64,000 nucleotides of DNA from Lewinella sp038528965 (lineage in GTDB: Bacteria > Bacteroidota > Bacteroidia > Chitinophagales > Saprospiraceae). The number at the start of each line of letters is the position of its first letter. Positions within the stretch are counted from its first letter, which is position 1. The notes below the pieces were generated by a model. That model saw only the letters and a list, made by a program, of their open reading frames with translations. It was not told the DNA's origin and did no database searches. The stretch lies in the NCBI GenBank assembly GCA_038528965.1, contig JBCBEC010000008.1, positions 62,001-126,000 of the forward strand. The letters run 5' to 3'. Positions 45,715-54,862 of this stretch are shown one piece after another. Made by a program: the position numbers and the translations under genes.

Positions 45715-46773
45715 CTACTCTTTATTCGGATCAAAATGCACCCAACCCTGGGCTTGTAGAGGATGGATATTGCCACCTTTGGTATGTAATTTCACGCCAT
45801 CCGCTGCGGAGGTGATTTCGCCAGCGATATAGATATCTGGCATGTACTTGACCTTTTCCAAATCCTCCGGCTTGACGGTGAAGAGAAGTTCGTAGTCCTC
45901 GCCACCACTGAGGGCAGTAGTGATAGGGTCTAGCTTAAAGCGCAGAGCCAACATTTGCGCATCGGGGTGGATAGGCACACCGCTTTCTTCGATATAAGCA
46001 CCAACGCCAGAAGCACGGCAAATGTGGAAAAGTTCACTGGCGACACCGTCTGAGATATCAATCATGGCGGTAGGTACGAGCCCTTCTTTAGCAAACTGGC
46101 GAATCATATCGCCGCGGGCTTCGGGCTTGAGTTGACGGCCTACGCAGTAGGCTTCGTTTTCCAGGTCTGGTTTTACATCTGGCGTGGAGAGATATACCTG
46201 CTTTTCGCGCTCCAGCATTTGGAGGCCCAGGTAGGCTGCTCCAACATCTCCGGTAATGCAAATGATATCGCCCACTTTGGCTCCGGAGCGATAGACCAGC
46301 TTATCTGTTGCAGCCTGTCCAATAGCTGTGACGCTAATGATGAGGCCTTTATTGGAGGAGGTCGTATCACCACCTACCAGATCTACCCCGTAGCGTTCGC
46401 AGGCCAGATAGATACCCGCGTAGAGTTCTTCCAATGCCTCTACCGAGAAGCGGTTGGACAAGGCCAAAGAAACGGTGATCTGTTTCGGCGTAGCGTTCAT
46501 GGCGTAAATGTCCGACAGATTCACTACTACCGCTTTGTACCCCAAGTGCTTCAGTGGTGAATACATGAGGTCAAAGTGTATACCCTCAACAAGCATATCC
46601 GTGGAGACTACCGTTTGGAGGCCCTGATTGTCAATAACGGCGGCGTCATCTCCAATGCCCAGTTTGGTAGATTCATTGAGAATGGGAAACTGCCTTGTCA
46701 GGTGGTCAATGAGACCAAATTCGCCCAGGGTATTGACGTCCGTGCGTTGGGGTTGTTGCGCTTTTTCAGCCAT
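45715..46773 (-). CDS. thiL: Thiamine-phosphate kinase
   Basis: The 352-residue protein makes thiamine diphosphate from thiamine phosphate and ATP. It fits the AIR-synthase-related fold: FGLIDHLTRQF and LGIGDDAAVID at the start (the Asp pair binds Mg-ATP), STDMLVEGIHFDL, GGDTTSSNKGLIISVTAIG, GDIICITGDVGAAYLGL, and MIDISDGVASELFHI, LSGGEDYELLFTV toward the end. All these are ThiL hallmarks. Starts at the ATG at 46773. Monocistronic, head-to-head with the lactonase gene. Confidence 0.93.
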   Translation of the reverse strand: MAEKAQQPQRTDVNTLGEFGLIDHLTRQFPILNESTKLGIGDDAAVIDNQGLQTVVSTDMLVEGIHFDLMYSPLKHLGYKAVVVNLSDIYAMNATPKQITVSLALSNRFSVEALEELYAGIYLACERYGVDLVGGDTTSSNKGLIISVTAIGQAATDKLVYRSGAKVGDIICITGDVGAAYLGLQMLEREKQVYLSTPDVKPDLENEAYCVGRQLKPEARGDMIRQFAKEGLVPTAMIDISDGVASELFHICRASGVGAYIEESGVPIHPDAQMLALRFKLDPITTALSGGEDYELLFTVKPEDLEKVKYMPDIYIAGEITSAADGVKLHTKGGNIHPLQAQGWVHFDPNKE

Positions 46774-46884
46774 GCTGTAATTTGTGCTTAAGGGGCAAAG
46801 TTATCGTTATTTCTTAACTTGCCTTATTCATGTATGATGCAAGAAAATCAAGTTTTAATTTTCCTGCGTTATTAAACACTACTC

Positions 46885-48033
46885 ATGAAGTTTTGGTTAA
46901 ACACCACCATCCTAACCCTACTTCTACTCTTTGTGCTTGCGGCCTGCTATCAACCACCGAAAGATCCCCAGGGTATGAAAGAAGCAAAACTTTGGGCTGG
47001 TACCTACACCCGTACGGAAGGTCATGTTGATGGTAAGGCGGAGGGAATCTATGGTTTACTTTACCGCCGCAAGAAACTCAACATTACCCATACGCATGAG
47101 GATATTGTAAACCCATCCTTTCTCACCCTTGACCCCACTCGAGAGGTACTTTACGCCGTAAGCGAAATCGGCCCTGATGTCGACACGACTGGCTTTGTCT
47201 ATAGCTATCGTATCGAAGAAGGGCAGCTCGTTCTACAGAACCGCCAACCCACCCATAGTTTTGCCCCTTGTCATGTGAGCGTACACCCCGGTGGCGAATG
47301 GCTGTACGTGGCCAATTATGTTGGAGGAGTGATTGCGCGCTACCCCTTGGCAGCGGATGGGCAAATCAAAGCAGTTAGTGACATTAAGCGTTTGGCTGGA
47401 CAGGGTCCACACCCTCGCCAGGAAAGCTCTCATCCGCATTCCATCACCGTTAGTCCCGAAGGGAATTGGGTCATTGTAGCGGATCTTGGCACGGATTACC
47501 TGCACACCTATCAGGCCGATCTGCCTACCTGGGAGTTGGTGAGCACCACCGAACTTCCCTCAGGCTCAGGGCCGCGGCACATGGCTTTTCATCCTAAGGC
47601 ACCTTTTGCCTACGTCCTCAACGAGCTCAACAATACGGTTAGCTTGCTCGAGTACAATTCTCAAAATGGAGCGCTCAATTTGCTTGACTTCTGTTATACC
47701 CTACCGGAAGGAGCGGATAGCACCAGCCTAGGAGCGGATATCCACCTCACACCAGACGGAGCCTTCCTGTACGTCAGCAATCGTGGACATAATTCACTGG
47801 CCGGCTTTGCGGTAGATCGGGAAACGGGTACGCTTACGGGTATTGGCCATTGGCCCACGCGGGGCGACTTCCCACGCAACTTTGTGATTCACCCGGAAGG
47901 GGAAGACCTCCTAGTGGCCAATCAAAACACCGATAACATTTCTCAGTTTCGGATTGACAAAGAGACGGGTCAACTCAAGCATCTGCGGGAATGGACCGTA
48001 AAAACCCCCGTTTGTCTACAATTTGAAGAATAG
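46885..48033 (+). CDS. Lactonase family (6-phosphogluconolactonase-like), lipoprotein
   Basis: The 382-residue protein has a lipoprotein signal (LLFVLAAC, Cys21) followed by a seven-bladed propeller of the YbhE/Pgl type: GTYTRTEG, VNPSFLTLDPTREVLYAVSE, CHVSVHPGGEWLYVANYVGG, HPHSITVSPEGNWVIVADLG, GPRHMAFHPKAPFAYVLNEL, GADIHLTPDGAFLYVSNRGH, FPRNFVIHPEGEDLLVANQN. The E. coli relative hydrolyses 6-phosphogluconolactone in the cytoplasm, but a lipid-anchored exported version probably acts on another lactone or sugar acid, so I give no gene symbol. Confidence 0.87.
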   Translation: MKFWLNTTILTLLLLFVLAACYQPPKDPQGMKEAKLWAGTYTRTEGHVDGKAEGIYGLLYRRKKLNITHTHEDIVNPSFLTLDPTREVLYAVSEIGPDVDTTGFVYSYRIEEGQLVLQNRQPTHSFAPCHVSVHPGGEWLYVANYVGGVIARYPLAADGQIKAVSDIKRLAGQGPHPRQESSHPHSITVSPEGNWVIVADLGTDYLHTYQADLPTWELVSTTELPSGSGPRHMAFHPKAPFAYVLNELNNTVSLLEYNSQNGALNLLDFCYTLPEGADSTSLGADIHLTPDGAFLYVSNRGHNSLAGFAVDRETGTLTGIGHWPTRGDFPRNFVIHPEGEDLLVANQNTDNISQFRIDKETGQLKHLREWTVKTPVCLQFEE

Positions 48034-48121
48034 CGCGGTTACCTTTTCTAATACACGGCAATGAACTGGAAAATTATTCCAAACAGCATTCCTTTCCGGA
48101 CCCTGCCCAAAACACATTGTC

Positions 48122-48766
48122 ATGATTATTTTCGGAACTCGTAGCGTAAAATTCACCAAAGAAAAAGGCCAATTTCACTGCCCACAATGTAATTGCCAAA
48201 GAGAATACCGGCACCGAACGGCACGCCGCTTCTTCACCCTCTATTTCATTCCGATCATTCCCCTTGATAAATTGGGCGAATACGTAGAGTGTCGTTCCTG
48301 TAAAGGCACCTTTATTCCTCGTGTATTAGAATACCAACAAAACAACAGCTCTGACCAGTTCTTGTCAGAATACGAAAAAGCCATCAAGCACTCTGTTGTA
48401 CTGATGATGCTAGCGGATGGAGAGATCGATCAGCGTGAAAAAGAAGTTGTCCTACAGGTCGTCAATAAGTTTAGCCACAATGATATCACCATGCTGGAGC
48501 TAGATCAGTACATCCAGCAAGTGCAAAATAAGCCTGCGGACATCAGCACCTACCTAAAGCAAGTAGCTCCTCGCCTGAATGCCCACGGAAAGGAAATTGT
48601 GGTAAAGTGCGCACTCTCCGTAGCCGCTGCCGATGGTCATATTGATCCTACCGAAATCGCTCTTTTGAAAGAAATTGCCGAAGCCCTGGGAATGACTGGT
48701 TCACACCTGCGCGGGATCCTTACGGAAATGACTGCTCCACAGGAGCCTGCGTTTTCAGAAAACTAG
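48122..48766 (+). CDS. Zinc-ribbon and TerB-like domain protein
   Basis: A 214-residue cytoplasmic protein. The N-terminus (1-65) has a zinc ribbon with CPQC and CRSC pairs around a hydrophobic bend (FFTLYFIPIIPLDKLGEYVEC). The rest is an all-helical TerB-like domain (about 85-205), with the acidic pair MMLADGEIDQREKE and its repeat SVAAADGHIDPTEIALL, the Asp-rich metal-binding loops of TerB. TerB-like proteins are linked with tellurite resistance and membrane-associated stress complexes; no ter operon is present here. Confidence 0.82.
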   Translation: MIIFGTRSVKFTKEKGQFHCPQCNCQREYRHRTARRFFTLYFIPIIPLDKLGEYVECRSCKGTFIPRVLEYQQNNSSDQFLSEYEKAIKHSVVLMMLADGEIDQREKEVVLQVVNKFSHNDITMLELDQYIQQVQNKPADISTYLKQVAPRLNAHGKEIVVKCALSVAAADGHIDPTEIALLKEIAEALGMTGSHLRGILTEMTAPQEPAFSEN

Positions 48767-48804
48767 GATGTACTTATCTTAGTCGCTGTACTAAAATTCA
48801 CTGA

Positions 48805-49320
48805 ATGGCACTCATCAAATCAGTCCGCGGCTACACCCCCAAATGGGGAAAGAATTGTTATCTCGCAGAGAACGCTACTGTCATTGGCGACACCATTATG
48901 GGAGATGATTGTAGTGTTTGGTTTCAGGCTGTAATACGTGGCGACGTAAACAGCATTCACATTGGAAACAAGGTGAATATCCAGGATGGGGCCGTCATCC
49001 ACGGCACCTACGAGCGCGCCGCTACCACCATTGGCAACAATGTTAGCATCGGGCACCGGGCCATTATTCACGGCTGCACTTTGCACGATAATGTCTTGGT
49101 GGGCATGGGGGCCATTATCATGGATAATGCCGTAGTAGAGGAGAATGTGTTGATTGCAGCCGGGGCGGTGGTATTGGAAAATACGCGTTGCGAGAGTGGC
49201 CATATTTACGCAGGTGTACCCGCCAAGAAAGTCAAGGCACTGAGCCCAGAACAGTTTGGCGACACCATTGACCGCATCTCTAATGCTTATCTGAAATATG
49301 CTAGTTGGTTTAAGGAATAA
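48805..49320 (+). CDS. Gamma-carbonic-anhydrase-like hexapeptide protein
   Basis: The 171-residue protein is built of left-handed beta-helix hexapeptide repeats (ATVIGDTIMGDDCSVWFQAVIRGD, IGNKVNIQDGAVIHGTYE, IGNNVSIGHRAIIHGCTL, VLIAAGAVV). Three His residues (IHGTYE, IGHRAIIHG) match the zinc- or iron-binding His of gamma carbonic anhydrases of the YrdA/PaaY group. The usual trimer would carry one metal at each interface. It follows the TerB-like gene by 38 bp. Whether it hydrates CO2 is unknown, since several relatives act as acyl-binding or other hydrolases. Confidence 0.9.
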   Translation: MALIKSVRGYTPKWGKNCYLAENATVIGDTIMGDDCSVWFQAVIRGDVNSIHIGNKVNIQDGAVIHGTYERAATTIGNNVSIGHRAIIHGCTLHDNVLVGMGAIIMDNAVVEENVLIAAGAVVLENTRCESGHIYAGVPAKKVKALSPEQFGDTIDRISNAYLKYASWFKE

Positions 49321-49502
49321 GGTAACGTGAGGTTTCGGGTGAGCTACTAAAAAATCACTGGATATCAACACCTCACGTTGTAGACGGTAGAAGGCAGAAA
49401 GTAGAAAGACAATCAGATTTTTTCTACCCTCTACTAGGAGCTAGGCTTTGACGAGTAACCCTTTATGAAATGCTACTGACTCAACCTTACCGTAAAGTAA
49501 GA

Positions 49503-49537
49503 GCGGAAGTTGGGTGCTAAAAAGTTCCAACTTCCGC
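49503..49537. terminator. Hairpin between convergent genes
   Basis: GCGGAAGTTGG (49503-49513) pairs with CCAACTTCCGC (49527-49537), an 11-bp stem, followed by CTTCCTTTGCC. It separates the plus-strand gene ending at 49320 from the minus-strand gene ending at 49564. Confidence 0.55.
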
Positions 49538-49563
49538 TTCCTTTGCCTTACTGGCATATTGGC

Positions 49564-52248
49564 TTAGTGCCGCACAATACGCACGGTCTTAGTAGTAGAC
49601 TCATGCTGCAAACGCAGTAAGTACACACCAGACGCCAAATCGCTTAAATCTACCTCAGCCGTTTTAACTGCCGACTGCAAGCGTGCCTGACGGATGAAAC
49701 GACCATCTACATTGTAAATAGCCACGTCCACATCGCCGTTTAGCTCTTCAGAGAAGCTGATTTGCAGTGGGCCGTTGGTAGGGTTTGGCCAAATTTCTAA
49801 AGAAGTGCCTCCCAAGTCTACCGTAGAATTGATAGCATCTGTACACACTTCTAATTTCCAACCTAGGAGGTTGCCTCCGTCAAAATTGGCATTATCGGTA
49901 ACCCTTAAGGTCCAAGTACCAGCCGCATCTTCTCCAATAAAAGTTCCTAGAGGTTCGGCGGGGCGGAAGGCACCTTCGATAGCCGCCTGGCTGCCGATCG
50001 TACAACCTTGCTCAAAGTCATTTGGAGAGAGACTCGCATCGTCAGCGAAATCTGCCAAGACTCCAGCTCCCGGACAATTAGACTGGTTAAAAAGTTGAAT
50101 AGTGATGCCACTAGGAGAAGTAAGCGTTGCTGTTAAATCGCCTGAATAAGAGTGGTTCGTATTAAAGCAAATCACTTTAATTTCCTCAATGATCCCTTGC
50201 TGGGTTACATTTAAAGTGGAGGTAGTTACTGCTCCGGCATTAGGCCCAATACTCAAGCCATCGGTATCAGCTGTTCCAAGACCACAGAAATCACTAGCGG
50301 TAACAAATTGGAAGACACTTGACCAATCACCCTCTCCACAGGCATTCTGCCCGCGAACACGCCAGTAAAACTCCGTATCAGGAGCCAGACCAGATACATC
50401 AATTGTACTTTCCGCTAGGCCCGAATCACTAAACGCTATACTCGAGAACCCAGGATCGGTAGCTAATTGTATGGTATAATCAATAACCGAAGCTTCATCC
50501 GCCCAATCCAGTGTCAGGATGGTAGGTTGTTCCGTAGCAAGGTTAGGAGGAGAGGACAATGCTGGTCCATTTGGAGCATCGCCGTAAATCGTCAATCTCA
50601 GTAGCTGATCTACCTCCGTAGTACCATCTGTACCAACTAAACGAAATACGTAATCATCGGGCGTTGCGCTAGCGGTATTGCCAATTGTCAACTGCGTACT
50701 AGACCCCGGCGAAACCACGGTATTATCAAACGAGACGGAAAGGCTACCTGGCAATCCTTCAACACTCAAACTCACCGAGCTACTAAAGGCCGAGCTGACT
50801 TGAACATTGAAAGTAGCAGTTTCGGGGGCGCAAAGTGTCTGTGCTGGTGGTGAAGCAGTGGCGAAGAAATTGCATTGTTCGTTGTTTCGGCCATCAATTA
50901 CTCTAATGCCCGTATTGTCCGGATCCAACCAATCTTTTAAGCGAGTAGAAGGGGTTCCACCGCCTTCCCAAGAGGAGGCCATCCAGCCGTAGCTATCGTA
51001 AAAATCATTGCCACAGGCCGCTGCTCCACCGTGGAGTTGACCAATGACGCGTTTTCGGCTATCAAATAAAGGTGAGCCCGAGGACCCTCCTTCAGTCGTA
51101 CCAATATCCCAATCCTCCACGATTACGTGGTTGCCATTAGGAATTGGGGTATCTGCTTGGCCCCAAGCGCCACGGTAAACACCACTAAAGGCAAAGCTGA
51201 TTCGCTTTTCCTCATTATTAGGGTGATGAATAGCAATGAGCGTATCCGTTTCCAGTACTTCACGTGCATCCCAACCAGCGTAGAACGCATCCGCTGAGGC
51301 GACCACCGGATCATCTAATTCTACCAGCGTAAAATCAGAAGGAGCGTAAGTTGCCCGAAGAACGGAGCCAGTATTGAAACTCCCCAAGGTGCCATTACCT
51401 GGGCCACCGCTGGCCGCACTACCTGGCTGACGGCAAGTGCTGTTTTCAAAATTCCAATAGAAGACCATACTCGGTGCCGCACCCGCCGTTAATCCACAGT
51501 GGTCGGCGGTCATGAAGTAAGCAGTACAATCTTCCCGCACGGTGTTTACTAGAAAACCGGTGCAGAAAATATCACCACTAAAACCATAAGCAGCAACTGA
51601 TTGGATGATATCGCGATATTGATCTACGATACCCCAGCCGTCAGATCCACCACAAGCGACGTCCAAATTACAGGAACCAGAAACCAGGCTCTCTGCCACA
51701 TCCAGAAAACCCAGGAAATCGTGGTTGACAGACTTGAGGTGGAGCTTTAGATTTTCCTGCTGGTCTACCGGCACACGAACTTCCAGGATGATGTCATCAC
51801 CAGGGATCACGGGCGTCCAAAGCTCAGCGTGTTCCTCATTATCAGCTGGTGTAAATGGTCCCAGTACTTCTTTTTGAGCAGGGTCAAAAAGAAGGAGTTC
51901 TCCGCCCGGTGGCATTTCGTAAAGGTCAAAACCAAAGTTGAGTGAACGTGCCCCCGGGGATGGAACCCGTAGATGCCAAACGGCCTTACCATTGCGGTAG
52001 CTCCACGTACCATGCGTAGCGGGAGAAACATCTACAGCCATTTTCTGGGCAAAGCGGGGTGCAATCCCCGGGCCACGGCGGGCCATTTCTTCTTCGAGAA
52101 GGAGTTCGTTGTTTTGTAATGGTAGTTGTAATTTTTCAATGGCGTTAAGCGCCTTAGAGTTCGCTGCCAGATACGGTGTACTTTGACTGTGTAGATTGAG
52201 CCAAATGATCGACACGAGCAACAGTAGAATAGTGCGTTGCTTCTGCAT
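49564..52248 (-). CDS. Secreted trypsin-like endopeptidase, FN3, P-domain, T9SS
   Basis: Start set at the ATG at 52248 (MQKQRTILLLLVSIIWLNLHSQ, a proper signal peptide); the frame is open to 52320. The ~894-residue protein has a propeptide, a chymotrypsin-fold domain (about 170-445) with the triad seen in TADHCG (His), SDFTLVELDD (Asp) and GTTEGGSSGSPLFD (Ser), similar to lysyl endopeptidases, then a FN3 module (about 545-640), a P/Homo-B domain (about 655-795, NHSYSGDLTATLTSPSG and FIGEDAAGTWTLRVTDNA), and a T9SS sorting domain (IWPNPTNGPLQISFS). Secreted or surface-bound, it should digest external proteins for nutrition. Confidence 0.9.
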   Translation of the reverse strand: MQKQRTILLLLVSIIWLNLHSQSTPYLAANSKALNAIEKLQLPLQNNELLLEEEMARRGPGIAPRFAQKMAVDVSPATHGTWSYRNGKAVWHLRVPSPGARSLNFGFDLYEMPPGGELLLFDPAQKEVLGPFTPADNEEHAELWTPVIPGDDIILEVRVPVDQQENLKLHLKSVNHDFLGFLDVAESLVSGSCNLDVACGGSDGWGIVDQYRDIIQSVAAYGFSGDIFCTGFLVNTVREDCTAYFMTADHCGLTAGAAPSMVFYWNFENSTCRQPGSAASGGPGNGTLGSFNTGSVLRATYAPSDFTLVELDDPVVASADAFYAGWDAREVLETDTLIAIHHPNNEEKRISFAFSGVYRGAWGQADTPIPNGNHVIVEDWDIGTTEGGSSGSPLFDSRKRVIGQLHGGAAACGNDFYDSYGWMASSWEGGGTPSTRLKDWLDPDNTGIRVIDGRNNEQCNFFATASPPAQTLCAPETATFNVQVSSAFSSSVSLSVEGLPGSLSVSFDNTVVSPGSSTQLTIGNTASATPDDYVFRLVGTDGTTEVDQLLRLTIYGDAPNGPALSSPPNLATEQPTILTLDWADEASVIDYTIQLATDPGFSSIAFSDSGLAESTIDVSGLAPDTEFYWRVRGQNACGEGDWSSVFQFVTASDFCGLGTADTDGLSIGPNAGAVTTSTLNVTQQGIIEEIKVICFNTNHSYSGDLTATLTSPSGITIQLFNQSNCPGAGVLADFADDASLSPNDFEQGCTIGSQAAIEGAFRPAEPLGTFIGEDAAGTWTLRVTDNANFDGGNLLGWKLEVCTDAINSTVDLGGTSLEIWPNPTNGPLQISFSEELNGDVDVAIYNVDGRFIRQARLQSAVKTAEVDLSDLASGVYLLRLQHESTTKTVRIVRH

Positions 52249-52583
52249 AATCCCTAGATAGTTTGATGAAGTATAAGCTTTGTACTCATCAAAATTAAGG
52301 GAATTAGCTACCCAGGCCAAAAGCGGCTTGGGAAATAGCGCCAGGGAGACAAAGAAATTATGAAAGTATCCTTATTTGATCAAGGGTATTTTCCCCAGCG
52401 AGGACATAGGAAAGCACTTCAATTATACCACTTTATCCCCCAATTCAAGTTTTTGGACCAGCTAGCACCATACTACTTGCCAACATTAGCCCCTACACCA
52501 TGGAGAACACCCTGCTAAAGCCCAGTAAATAAGGGCTTAAGCAAAAAAACAAACTTGTTATAATTGAGGGTGAGTCAAATTGA
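52249..52583. other. Intergenic region
   Basis: No gene. It holds the 5' regions upstream of the protease. I see no clear promoter consensus or hairpin. Confidence 0.35.
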
Positions 52584-53177
52584 TTACTGATCGCGGTTTT
52601 GGTACAATTGCTGATGAAAATGAACCAATCTTTTGAGCGTAGGAATAAGAGAACGCATCTCCATTTCGTTTAAATTACCCGTAAATAACCGCCCGAGATT
52701 GGTCATTCGTTCATCCACCAGCTTATCGATTTCGTGTCCGTAATTGGTCAAAGAAACGCGCCGAATACGACGGTCTTGCTCATCAACATGCTCCTGAAAA
52801 ACACCATCTCTGGTTAGGCGCTTAATAATTTCAATACAAGTAGAAGGCTCAATAACATTGGCTTGTACGACCTCTTTTTTACTGGGTTGCTGGAGATGAG
52901 CTACGGATTTTAGAATTCCAAAATCGGCCAGGGAACGAAGCGGTAAATCGGCGAAGGTACGTTTCACCCATACTTCAAAGTAGCCAGCCAAACCGCCCAG
53001 TAAGTAAGAAAACATTACTTCCAGTCCTGCTTCATTTATAGTTTGCTCGTCGGTCAATAAGTCTTGCTCTGGAGTAAAGCGATGTTTCAGCCAATCAGCA
53101 AAAACTTCTAGGTCCTGCCGTGGGTGTTCAATCTTGAATTTTTCGTAATGTCCTAACAATTCAATTACGTCCTTCAT
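52584..53177 (-). CDS. MarR-family transcriptional regulator
   Basis: The 197-residue protein has the winged helix-turn-helix of MarR regulators (about 80-150): FGILKSVAHLQQPSKKEVV, IEPSTCIEIIKRLTRDGVF, then the wing DEQDRRIRRVSLTNYG, the last a strong family marker. The N-terminal ~70 residues are longer than in typical MarR proteins. No clear target operon sits beside it; the region upstream (53178-53709) is non-coding. Confidence 0.87.
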   Translation of the reverse strand: MKDVIELLGHYEKFKIEHPRQDLEVFADWLKHRFTPEQDLLTDEQTINEAGLEVMFSYLLGGLAGYFEVWVKRTFADLPLRSLADFGILKSVAHLQQPSKKEVVQANVIEPSTCIEIIKRLTRDGVFQEHVDEQDRRIRRVSLTNYGHEIDKLVDERMTNLGRLFTGNLNEMEMRSLIPTLKRLVHFHQQLYQNRDQ

Positions 53178-53709
53178 AGCCTGAATATAACAAAGTCGTT
53201 TTATTTATCAGGCAATTCTAGGCTAGATTAGTCGGGTATGACAAGGAAGTGATATTGTGAGACCTTAACAAGATCATTTTCCTTTCACATGAGCTAAACT
53301 AACAATCAAATAATGCCACCGTGCCAGCCACTTCCGCTGGGGCCGTACGCGCCATTCGCTACGGCCTTAACTGATCATACCACAAGTATTCAACAGGGCA
53401 ATTCTCCGCGAAACAACCTGAGGGAAGTTACACATCTGTGTACTATTTCCTGCCCACCGCTAAGTGCTAATTCTCTACGAAATACAAGACTCGGCTAATA
53501 ACCCCAATGACCGGCTCCCTTGGGAGCATTAATCATTGTTCGCCGTGTTCAGTGCGCCCGCTTCGTCCCAAAATTGGGGATTGAGGTGGGCGGCTTTTTT
53601 TGAACAGTCAGGCTTGCTTGTCTATCTCTGATTCGGTAAAAGAAAAAAGGATTGGAAACGAGCATTACCCGTTCCCAATCCCTATTCATTTCGATACTGC
53701 CGGTAGTGG
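53178..53709 (+). ncRNA. Intergenic region with a candidate structured RNA
   Basis: No gene is supported in this 0.5-kb gap (a 61-codon frame at 53313-53498 is Pro/Thr-rich and unconvincing). On the plus strand there are, in order, CCAGC/GCTGG (53324-53340), GGCCGTA/TACGGCC (53341-53347 with 53360-53366), GCTCCC-TT-GGGAGC (53514-53527), and a G/C stem with T7 (53555-53601: CGCCC, GGGCG, then TTTTTTT), an intrinsic terminator without a plus-strand gene before it. This suggests a short untranslated transcript. I recognise no RNA family. Confidence 0.4.
53649..53681 (-). terminator. Intrinsic terminator of the SnoaL lipoprotein gene
   Basis: GGATTGGAAACG (53649-53660) pairs with CGTTCCCAATCC (53670-53681) with one mismatch, and on the minus strand it is followed by TTTTTTCTTTT. 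It lies 28 bp past the stop. Confidence 0.75.
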
Positions 53710-54606
53710 CTAGAAGCCGAACTTACCGTTGCTGTTTTTCCACTCTGATTGTGGTGGAATATTCTGAATCACATCCCAGTGTTCTACGATGAGTCCATCC
53801 TGTAGGCGGAATAAATCGTAGTAGGCAACGTGGTCACCCGTTCCAAACTTGCCCTCGCTAACAGTCAGTACAAAATTGCCTTCTCCAACTACCGTGTGGA
53901 GCTGATCGTATTCCATTACCAAACCGTTTTCAGCAAAGTAAGCCAAAGCAGCACCCAGTCCATCCAAACCATCGGCTACCGCTGGATTGTGCTGCTTATA
54001 CTCTTCCGTACTTACGTAGTTCGTAAGCTTATCAGTCTCACCGTTCATCAGGATATCGGTCACAAAATTGGTGACAATTTCCTTGTTCTGAGCAGTCTTG
54101 TCCAGATCCGCAATTTCTGTTGCGCCATCAAACTGAGTGCGTCCACTAGGGTTTGGTGGGGCCACCTCGATGAGGTTATCCCAATGCTCCACAATCTTTC
54201 CATCCTCAAAACGGAAGATATCAAAGCCGGCCTTAGGGCCGAAGAAATCATACTCGCTGTGAAGTGCTACGAAGTTTCCGTCTTCGAAGGCTCGGACCAC
54301 CTTTGCTTTAAAGCCACCTTCTGGGGCATTGGCCATTACCTCACCAAAACCAGCCAGGCCATCCCCTACCCCGAGGTTATGCTGGATGTACTTTTCTGGG
54401 TTGATGTACCCAACTGGTGTAGGGTCTCCCGTTTCCAGGCTTTCAATAAGCGCTACGGCTTTTTCTTTGTTTGTCAATTCCATGGTGGTTGTGCTTGTTT
54501 TTGTTGTATCCTCTGATTGTACATTTGAGTCTTCGCCAGCAGAGCAAGCCACTAGCAGGACAGTGAACAGTAGTCCGCTGATCACAGATAAATATCTCAT
54601 TGCCAA
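53710..54606 (-). CDS. Lipoprotein with two SnoaL-like domains
   Basis: The 298-residue protein has a lipobox LLVAC (Cys21), a Ser/Thr-rich linker, and two tandem alpha+beta-cone (SnoaL / NTF2-like) domains: about 48-155 (EKYIQHNLGVGDGLAGFGEV, and DIFRFEDGKIVEHWDNLIEV) and about 175-290 (EEYKQHNPAVADGLDGLGAA, and DLFRLQDGLIVEHWDVIQNI). The repeated phrase QHNxxVxDGLxG, and VEHWD, show an internal duplication. Members include polyketide cyclases and many enzymes of unknown substrate. A divergent AraC-type regulator gene is next to it beyond a hairpin element. Confidence 0.85.
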   Translation of the reverse strand: MAMRYLSVISGLLFTVLLVACSAGEDSNVQSEDTTKTSTTTMELTNKEKAVALIESLETGDPTPVGYINPEKYIQHNLGVGDGLAGFGEVMANAPEGGFKAKVVRAFEDGNFVALHSEYDFFGPKAGFDIFRFEDGKIVEHWDNLIEVAPPNPSGRTQFDGATEIADLDKTAQNKEIVTNFVTDILMNGETDKLTNYVSTEEYKQHNPAVADGLDGLGAALAYFAENGLVMEYDQLHTVVGEGNFVLTVSEGKFGTGDHVAYYDLFRLQDGLIVEHWDVIQNIPPQSEWKNSNGKFGF

Positions 54607-54699
54607 ATTTTTGATTATTAATTATGACACAAAGATGGGCTCAAACGCAGTACGAGTTTATATACAAAAACGCCTAATGACTGTAAAAATCGGAAAGTC

Positions 54700-54862
54700 A
54701 GAGTGTGTTTAGAAATTCGCTCATCAAGTAAAAAGCAGGTATTTCCGTCTTAATCAAGGCACTGAAACCGGAGTTTAGCAGCGCTAAATGAGGATTTCAG
54801 TAACGCAGAATAAGGCGTAAAGACCAATTTTGACGACGATTAGTGGATTCTAAACACACTCT
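54700..54862. mobile_element. MITE-like hairpin element
   Basis: The 163-nt element has exact 15-nt terminal inverted repeats (AGAGTGTGTTTAGAA at 54700-54714, TTCTAAACACACTCT at 54848-54862) and inner pairing arms (GTCTT / AAGAC, CACTGAAA / TTTCAGT, TTTAGC / GCTAAA), so it can fold nearly end to end. It overlaps the last base of the AraC-gene stop codon. No transposase is inside; it is of the size and form of a MITE. Confidence 0.55.
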
